The notes beneath the pieces were generated by a model. The model did not search any database. It was not told the origin of the DNA and worked only from the letters and a program-made list of their open reading frames with translations. The position numbers and the translations under genes were made by a program. This document shows positions 56,201 through 64,000 of a stretch of DNA of 64,000 bases, piece after piece. The stretch is from positions 77,359-141,358 of the forward strand of contig CALSCP010002781.1 in assembly GCA_943704425.1 (NCBI GenBank). The letters are read 5' to 3'. Each line of letters starts with the position of its first letter. The stretch's first letter is position 1. Source of the stretch: Ministeria vibrans ATCC 50519. Taxonomy: Eukaryota; Opisthokonta; Filasterea.

Positions 56201-59200
56201 CTTTATCCCTTTTGTGTCTTTCCCCTCTTTTCTTTCTCCTGCTCCCTCCTTTTGCGCTCTCTGTTACGCATTGTTCTCGACAGTGGACGAACGCATATTT
56301 GTGTCGCGCGGAAAAAGAGTGTACTATTTCAAATTGTGCACAAAGATCGACTGGTGACAGAGCACGACATCAACATTGGCGAGGTGCCGGTGGCTATGGC
56401 ACGGCACGCCCTGACAGTGTGTATTGCGACGGCCCGACGCTATCTCCTTGTGAGTGCACACCAAGGCGGCAAGATAACCGACCTATTTCCCTTTGAGAGC
56501 ATCAAGCCTGTCGTCGAAGTGGTCGGCCTCAACGAATTCCTTGTGCTGCTCAACACCACCGATACGTTTGTGCTGGGCCAGTTCATCACCACAATGGGCC
56601 TAACCAACCGTGCACCCGTCAGCTTTCCCGACAAACCTGATGCCGTTGCCGAGAGCTTTCCTTACCTGCTCGCCGTGCAGTCAGATGCCATCGAGGTGCG
56701 CTCGCTCATCGACCAGCAGCCCAAGCAGAACATCCCCTTCCGTGGCGGTCGTGCCATGCAACGCTGTGAAGGCCAACTCTTCATCGCCTCACAAAAGCAC
56801 GTTTACCTCCTTCTTATGACCTCCATTGAAGTACGAGCATGCATCTTCCCGTCGCCCTCGCTCACTGCCATCTCCCTCCTTGCCAATGCCTTTAGGAACA
56901 AATCAACGAACTACTGCGTGACCTGCGTACGGAAGAGGCTCTTTTGCTGGCCGAGCAGGCTCTAGACTCGGGTGGCAGCGACGAAGACGGCCGCAGAAAG
57001 GTTTGCTCTCTTTCGTCAACTTTAAGGGGGTTTTTTTCTCCACTTATTCCCGTTTTGTTTCCTCGTGCGTCTTTGACTCACGTCTCAAGCGCTTGATTAT
57101 GGGTCGCATTCAGTTGCGAACAGGCTTTTCGTATCTGGCGGAGGGGCGCTCGTACCAGGCGACGGAGATGTTTGCCAAGGGAGGACTGGATCCGCGCGAG
57201 TTGTGTGCTGTTGTGCCCGAACTGCTTCCTGCCGGTATCGATTTTCAGAGCGAAAATGAATCTTCTTACAACAACTGACTAGAGATGCTTTCTTTTGTTT
57301 TTTTTTTGTTTTTTTTTTGTTTTTCATATGTATATATACAGACACTGACTTTCGACGCGACGAGCCGTGCATGCATGGACGCTTGGAGACTCGCATTCCC
57401 GATGTAACAAATCCAACTGCAACCGACTTGTGTCGCTCACACCTTTTCTCGTTTTGTTTTGTGTGTCTGCTCCGTTCAGTCTGTGTATCCATACATGGCG
57501 GAGTATCTACAGAAGAAGCGCAGCGAGGGACTGCCTGAAAACATGATTGTGGATGTCGACACGGCTCTTGCAAAGCTCTTTGCTCTCAACAAAATCCCCG
57601 ACTCAGCTCAGGTATCTTTTTTTCATCTTGCCTTCTTTTAATTGTCTAAAACAACAATGTCTTGCCGCGCTGTAGAATCTCGTTGAATACGTGAGTGTGC
57701 GCAACCGATGCAACGTCAAGGACGCAGTGCCATTCCTGGCCTCACACGGGCACCACCATGCCGTTGCGCTGCTGTATTTGCGCGACGAGCAGTACGAGGA
57801 GGCGCTAGAGACGTGGACCAGGTTAGGGCCATGTAATCTATTATTTTCTTAATTTGGCTCTGATATGCTGTGTGTTTTTTGTTTGAGTAGGCTGTTTGAT
57901 AGAGAGATTGATGATGCACAGTTTCCGGGATTGCCGGTGATTGTGGAGGCGTTGCGCAATGTACAGGACAAACGACTGCTGTTCCACTTTGCGGCGTGGG
58001 TGGTGCGGCACGATGCGGTCGAGGGGGTGTCTGTGTTCACGCGACACAGCACCCGTGTGTCGCTGCAGGAGCGCGTGTCTGCGTCGTCGCGACGACACAC
58101 TGTTGCGGTGCGATCTGACACGCGCAGTCGAGACCGACGACGACGTGAGGGTACGCAGGATGACGAGGCGCGCGACGAAGAGGAGGAGGCAGACCAGTCG
58201 GGTGCTGCCAACGAAGGAGGCAGCGTATCCGATGTCGCTCTCAAAATGGCCTCTAGCAACCGCATAATGGACATTTTGACGCTGGCAGCTGCCGTTCGCG
58301 CCAAGACAGCTGCGACTCTGTTTACGGCCGACGATGTCTTGGAGTTTCTCAAGCCATTTGGGTCTGTGCCTACCCATCTCTTTCTTGAACATCTGGTGCG
58401 CAGTGTCACTTTTTTTGTTTTGTTTTTGTTTTTGTTTTTGTTTTTTCTTTTCTTTTTTTTTTGTTTTTTTTTGCTTGCTTGCTTCATCACATCATTCTCT
58501 GTTACTGTGTCCTCTTTCCCTCCTTGTTTTGCATTTCTAATATTTTATCATTGTGTGTTTTGTGCGTCTTTTCTTGCGCAGGTGCTGGGTGGTGGTGGTG
58601 GGCACGCCAAGCATCACACACGACTGGCGAGTGTGTACCTCGATGCCATTCTGGGCAAGGAAGGGGATGTGGAGAGCACACGCACCAACTTGCGGTTGCT
58701 TCTTGAGACTTCTGCGCTGGTGGATGTTGAACAGATTCTCACGCGTGTTGAGAAGAGTGATTTACTCCGTGAGAAAGCTATTCTATACGGAAAGGTAAAG
58801 GAAGAATTGAAAAAAACTGTGACCTGTCGTTTTTGACGGCTTTTCGCGTGTAGACGGGCGATCATTCGCGTGCCTTGGATATTCTTGTGCGCCAAGTGGG
58901 CGACTTTGACGCAGCGACGCGGTACTGTCGGGTCACAAGAGTCGACGAGCCGCATGAGCGACGCCGTCTCTACGTCGCACTCCTGGAGACGTACCTTGTG
59001 CCCCCAACACCCGAACAGTACGCGAAGGATTCTCTCCGTTGACTTTTCTCTTTTTTTTGTGTGTATGCGTTTCTGTCTTCTAATGGCCAATGGGTGTAGA
59101 ACACAACTGCTGGAGCCTGCCGTGAAGCTGCTGGACGAGCACGGCTGCGACATGGACGCAGCAATGGTATGCGATCGTCAGGTGTTCGATTGCGACTGAT

Positions 59201-59665
59201 TTGGGGGTTTTTGTCAAGGTGTTGGAGCTCTTACCGGGTGACTGGGGTATTGCCATGATGGCAAACTTCCTTGACAAGGCCATCCGCCGTAATGTCCATG
59301 CTTACCGTGAGAAGGCACTTGTCATGAATCTCATGCGAGCCGAGTATTTGCAGGTTAGTAGTGCTTCTCTTTCTCATTTTAGAGCACTTATGTCATTTTC
59401 GTTTTCAGACGCGTCGAGACCTTGTTGAGTGTCATCAGCAAAGTGTGACTGTGACATTTGAGGACCGCTGTCCAGTGTGCGAGCGACGCTTTACTGACGA
59501 AGCAGGTGAGTTGGATATTGAAACCCGTCTCATAGGCCACTGATCAATTTAGTAGTGATTGCGCGCTATCCCAATGGAACGACACTACACGACGAGTGTG
59601 TCTACGATCCGCTTGTATGCCCTGTGACTCACACTCGCTTTAGCGATGACTACAATTTCGACTGA
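55249..59665 (+). CDS. TGFBRAP1/VPS3: VPS3/TGFBRAP1-like CORVET subunit
   Basis: CNH-plus-clathrin-repeat tether subunit specific to CORVET, acting with Rab5 at early endosomes. Seventeen exons: 55249-55320, 55372-55452, 55577-55637, 55728-55902, 56284-56830, 56896-57000, 57090-57234, 57342-57403, 57480-57611, 57676-57821, 57891-58395, 58582-58794, 58854-59017, 59100-59166, 59219-59353, 59409-59505, 59553-59665, giving 939 aa.

The start MSVRAFELV matches TGFBRAP1. The CNH domain spans about 1-320 (TNRAPVSFPDKPDAV..., SLIDQQPKQNIPFRGG), followed by the clathrin-like helical repeats and a C-terminal zinc-binding motif (CPVCERRF, RYPNGTTLHDECVYD). VPS39 is the alternative, but start and C-terminus fit TGFBRAP1 better. 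An Arg/Glu-rich insert (about 555-600) is lineage-specific. Confidence 0.9.
55680..55715. repeat. Poly(T) tract (about 36 T) before a splice acceptor
   Basis: Lies in the VPS3/TGFBRAP1-like intron 55638-55727, just upstream of the acceptor. Similar tracts occur at 7682-7707 and 47439-47461. Confidence 0.95.
55935..56215. repeat. CT-rich degenerate minisatellite (copy 2)
   Basis: Units on ctctatcactttgtttctt fill most of VPS3/TGFBRAP1-like intron 4, grading into a TTTC microsatellite near 56180. Confidence 0.9.
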
Positions 59666-59955
59666 GAGTGATGTTTTTGTATAATATTATTGTAATTATT
59701 TTCTTTTTGACTGAGTGTTGTCAGAGGCAATTGAAGCTGAAACAATGTTCACACCGCGTGAAAACAGATTGAAAAACGTGCCGTAGTTGAAGTAACTGGC
59801 GCGATTGTTGTGGGTGTTGGCGGCGTCCCACAGTAATACCGCGTACAAAAATTATTAGGAAAGTTAAATAATTTTATTGAGTTTTACTCGTAATTTACCT
59901 CTCTCTTTTAATCTTTTACTCACATACTCTCTCTACCCCTTTGTTTGATGTTTTT

Positions 59956-60001
<46 letters not shown>

Positions 60002-60151
60002 CTTTTTTTCTCTCTCTCTATCACTTTGCTTCTCTCTCTATCACTTTGTTTCTCTCTCTATCACTTTGTTTCTCTCTCTATCACTTTGTTTCTCCCTCCC
60101 TACTATCTCTCTCTCTCTCTCTCTTCTCTCTCTTCTCTCTCTCTTCTCTCT

Positions 60152-60242
<91 letters not shown>

Positions 60243-60259
60243 CACTCTCCGATAAGGTT
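59666..60259. repeat. Convergent spacer with long (CT)n microsatellite (copy 3)
   Basis: Between the VPS3 stop and the surface-protein stop. 59957-59998 and 60105-60240 are nearly pure CT; 59999-60104 has the ctctatcactttgtttct units shared with two other loci. The first 290 bp (59666-59956) is plain AT-rich sequence in which nothing was recognised. Confidence 0.9.
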
Positions 60260-63200
60260 TTAGAACCCCTCCAGAACTTCATGGTCGGTCAACAGCGCGG
60301 CTTGGTCTCCGGCACCGTGTCCGAGCGACTTGCGCAGCAGCTGGTTATTTCGTCGAAGATGTATAACAATGAGCAAACCAACGACCACAACTGCCACTAT
60401 CCCAACCGCAAACTGTGCTGAAGACACTCCGCCAACCGTCGAACCCAATAGAGGTGCCCCAACATTGTGGTCTGTCAAGTCGCCCATCTCCAGCGTCACC
60501 CGTGGCGTCGTCGCACCCACATCCACAAATGCAAGCCAGTCGTACGCCCCAAGCAAAGAGTGCGTTGTATTCTCCCTCGCCGGTTCCCACACCAGCCGAT
60601 TCAGCTTGCCCAGCAACTCCGCCGCAGTCGGCGCTCCACCTGCAATCCAAATTGACACCACCGGCTCGTGCAAAGCAGTCGTCTGCTCCACACGCACTCG
60701 AATGCGCTCCTCTACTCCCAACAGCCGCTCCACCTCCAAACCAATCTCCCCAGCACAGTCACTCTGCATTTCCTCCTCACTCCTCGTCGCGCTCCCTCCA
60801 CTCGACACCAGTCGACGTCCAATCGTCACATGCTTTACCGCCGCCTTCGCCGTGTTCGTGTTGATCTCGTGCAGTGAGAAGTGCCATGACACCGCAGTTT
60901 TCTGCTCATTCCCCGCCAAATCACGCGCCCCCAACACCGTCATCTCCACCTCTGCTCCTTCAAACTGCTCCCATGGCGCCCCACTCCCAAACTCAATGTG
61001 CAACGAGTGCCCCGAGCACACCACCTGAACCTCGTTGGGCTGGTGCGACTGCAGCGTTGCAATCGTCGCGCCCCCTTTGCTCACAATCGCCCGCACCCGG
61101 TGCGCTACCGGTGCATTACAGTCCAGCACCTCCTCGTACGTCACCCCAATCTTACTTCCCGGGCTGTACACCCCATTCTCTGGCTGTGCAAACCGCCCAA
61201 ACACCTGCGGCGCTGTCCGGTCCAGCACGCCCTCCAGCACCGTCGAGAACTGCTCGTTGATAGTCGGCGGTGGATCCGACAAACTCGCCGGTGTGCACAC
61301 CGTGTGCAGTCGCAGGTCGTACTTGCCATCCGGTACACTCCCCACATCCCAGTACACCATCGCATACCCAAACCCGCTCTCCAGTGACTTCAGACCCCCC
61401 GTCGCAGGTACAGCCGCTGTCTCCTTTGCCAGCGTATATTGCGCCTCGCGCCACACTGACGTACCCGTTTTGCGGTACTCCAGGACCACACTCGTCAGTC
61501 GAGGGTCGGTGCGCCACGACTGGTCAATCACATGTTTGTTCACAGCGACCACTCGCAACTGGTTCTTGTGCTGCCCCAGCCAGTCGCCTTTCGTCATTTC
61601 TTCATTCACTGTAAATGTACCCTCCTCCACCAAAGTGGCCGCAAATTCCACAGGTGGACAGGGCGCGAGCCACTCCACAGGAATGTCAAGTGAATTTCCC
61701 GTTCGCTCATACTCCATGCTTGTTCCGCCTGGGAAGTACATATCTTGTTCACAAACAGAGCGAAACGTCAAGCGAAATGGTGGATACACAGACAGCTCCG
61801 GTCCAGCATCAATAATCAGAGTCATCTCCTTTGATCCAGGAGCAAAATCTCGAAAGACAAGCGGCGCAATGAGTGTGTCTCCATCAATAAGTGGCACCAA
61901 GTCTAAACCCACCCACCCCAAGGATATAAGTTGAAGTAAAGAAAGAATATCAATCACAGTTCTTACTTCCAGGATTGAACTCGGAAGGCATTGCCAACTC
62001 GTAGACGGAAGCATCTCCCGTGGGTGCATCTTGAATGAGGAGAATATGGAAGATTGCTGATGCGCCCGGCATCAGTGGACCTGCGGGCCACGAACGCAGC
62101 TTCATCCGCACCTGCTCACGGTGAGCGGTATTTGCCTCGTGAATGCACCACGATTGGCCACTGATCGTGCGAAACACTGGCGTCCCGTACACTGGATCCC
62201 AGAAGATAAGAACGTTGAACTCGTCGCCTGCATCAGGGTCTGCCAACGTGAACGACACCTCCGTATTCGACGAGATGGTTGAGCCTTCGCTTGAACCATG
62301 GGCAATGGTAATCGCCGCCGGCAGCTCAATGCCCACGTCAATGCCACCCGCCGCCTTCAACGCAAACGCAAACTTCAGCGTGGGCATAGTAATCGTGTGC
62401 TCCCACGAGTCACTCTTGCTCTCGTCCCGCGACTGCCCTCCGCCCGTCGAGTACGAGATAGACTGACCACCACCCGAGAAGCTAACCCCATGATAATCTT
62501 TCAAAGACGTCGAAGAGCGACGCGTGTCGCTAGCGTCCGCAGACCGACGACCTGCGCCAGGTTGGATGAGCACAGGCTGAGTCTGCGACCAGTCTTTCAC
62601 TGGTGCCGCTCCTGCCTTCGCCTCGCACGCCTCAGGCACAAGACCATGACTGTCCGTGTACGCCTCAGCATCGTCTCCATCAAACGTCTCCACTCCCGTC
62701 TGCTTCGTCAGCGTGTTGATCGGTGGCAGTCCGGGACGAAATGCTCCTTGCTCCGCCCCAAACAACTGTGAGTTGTCTGCACCCCACTTCTGCAACACCT
62801 CAATGTAAGCGTGAGCGGCCGTCGCGAATCGCAGTAACCGCACACGTGAACCCAGCTGGCTTGCACTGAAGCGGTTGTCGAGTGTCACCGCTGACGCATA
62901 GTCGTCGCTGCTGGGCGACACAAGTACAAACGAAGACGGTCCAACACGAAGCTCTTCGGCAAATCGAACCCACTGGGTGCCCTTCTGAGCAGCCGCATGG
63001 TGCACAGCAGCATTGTAAGCCAGCATTGACACCCATCCATTGCATGCGTTCACCAACTCTGCAGTCGTGGTTCCGTTGGCCTTGCTCCCTTTATCAACTT
63101 CAGCAGCAATTTGCTCAAGCAGCGCCGGAATCAGACGCCATTTGATGTCCTCCTCTGTCCGCCAACTCATCACCTGCTTCTTCTCTCCCAAAGACACAGC

Positions 63201-64000
63201 AGGCGTCGCCGCCATTTGACACTGGTCCACATCGTAATGAATGTCCAGACTGCGTGTCAGCTGAACCGAAACCGAGGGTACCAGAAACATGTCCGAGGGT
63301 CGACCGGGCATTCCTGGTTCGCCACTTGTCTCCCCCGAAAAGCTGAAGGAAAGCTCCTTGCTCTCATCCCAGTTCTTTGAGGGCTCGGCCGTGGTTCGAT
63401 CAAACCCATAGCCTAACGATGTGCCCTTCAGTGGGGTACGCTTCGATATATCGTTGTCTGATTCATCTCGATCTCGTCGCTCAACTCGGTGCACTTCAAA
63501 GTCATTCTCACTGTCACGACGACGCCCACCAGACGCTGCAGTCACAAAGTGTGTCGCCAAAGTACACACCGCAGCACCCAGCCCGGCACACAACGACACC
63601 TCCATGTCACTTGTTGCCGCAACATCGCCCTGAACACCCATCCCACCACCAACAGAGAAGGACGCACCCGTCACATACGCAGCAGACTTGCCCGCCACAA
63701 CACTCGCCTGGCTACTCCCTCCCGGCGGATCCCGCAAAATCGTCAACGGAAGATACTCAGGAAACGACAGCGAAAAGAAGGCACTCAACTCCACCAGACC
63801 AATAATCGCCACATCCAGCTCAATCTGATTTACACCCGCCAAGGTCTCCCATCCTGCCACATTTAGTGTTGCAAAGAACGGTCGCGTGTGGGGAGTCTCC
63901 GGCGACATCACAGCCGCATTCACTTCCGGCTTCGCATCCACCGCTCTCACTACAATCTTCGGTGCGTCCATGTAGTCATCGGGCTGCGGACTCCCACGCA
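60260..64000 (-). CDS. Large type I surface protein of unknown family (3' part)
   Basis: Exons (minus): beyond the right edge to 61977, then 61904-60260; phase-1 join (A|AC) gives FNPGNLVPLIDGD. The frame is open to the edge, so the N-terminus is missing. About 1220 residues are seen.

The membrane-distal part contains LPLTILRDPPGGSSQASVV followed by small-residue-rich hydrophobic stretches and a repeated Ser/Gly/Gln block (SFSGGGQSISYSTGGGQSRD). Later parts look like beta-sandwich modules (DRTAPQVFGRF, GSKIGVTYEEVLDCNAP). Near the C-terminus is one membrane helix (AVGIVAVVVVGLLIVIHL) followed by RRNN and a roughly 30-residue cytoplasmic tail.

I do not recognise the family. Topology suggests a large cell-surface or adhesion protein. 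Confidence 0.75.

Overview
The window is nuclear DNA from a single-celled eukaryote with densely packed, intron-rich genes. I count 23 protein-coding loci. Almost all are split by short GT-AG introns (about 50-400 nt). Exons are GC-rich, while introns and spacers are AT-rich and full of simple repeats. No rRNA, tRNA, CRISPR array or intact transposon was recognised. Exon joins given here were built by reading phases across splice sites. In every complete multi-exon gene the joined coding length is a multiple of three, and protein-family alignments recalled from memory supported most boundaries.

The gene set points to a heterotroph with animal-like signalling: an adhesion-GPCR-like receptor (GAIN/GPS plus 7TM), a novel-type PKC (C2-C1-C1-kinase), a RasGEF, a CASTOR-like arginine sensor, and SYCP2-like and CNTD1-like meiotic proteins. 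It also carries a tryptophan-biosynthesis enzyme (TrpD) and a DUF3431 protein, which animals lack. A unicellular relative of animals (Holozoa) is a reasonable guess, but the sequence does not prove it.

Layout left to right: EMC3 5' exons (-, runs off the left edge); ENOSF1 (+); HPP-family membrane protein (-); TrpD (+); RasGEF (-); ankyrin/coiled-coil protein (+); giant adhesion GPCR (-); DUF3431 protein (-); LIG4 (-); RTEL1 (+); novel PKC (-); CASTOR-like protein (+); RAD23 (-); CPT1-like acyltransferase (-); TTC38-like protein (+); SYCP2-like protein (-); CNTD1-like cyclin (+); small basic protein (-); secreted EGF/beta-propeller protein (+); SYF1/XAB2 (+); the 3' part of VPS18 (+); VPS3/TGFBRAP1-like (+); and the 3' part of a large type I surface protein (-, runs off the right edge).

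Eight neighbouring pairs are head-to-head with roughly 70-380 bp between start codons, so shared promoters look common. Some pairs match in function: LIG4/RTEL1 (break repair and telomere/recombination control) and SYCP2/CNTD1 (meiosis). VPS18 and VPS3 lie in tandem and both belong to the CORVET tether.

The strangest spot is near 53.9-54.05 kb. SYF1 loses its last exon and VPS18 its first two-thirds across a (CA)n(CG)n repeat, which is either a misassembly or a real deletion/fusion.
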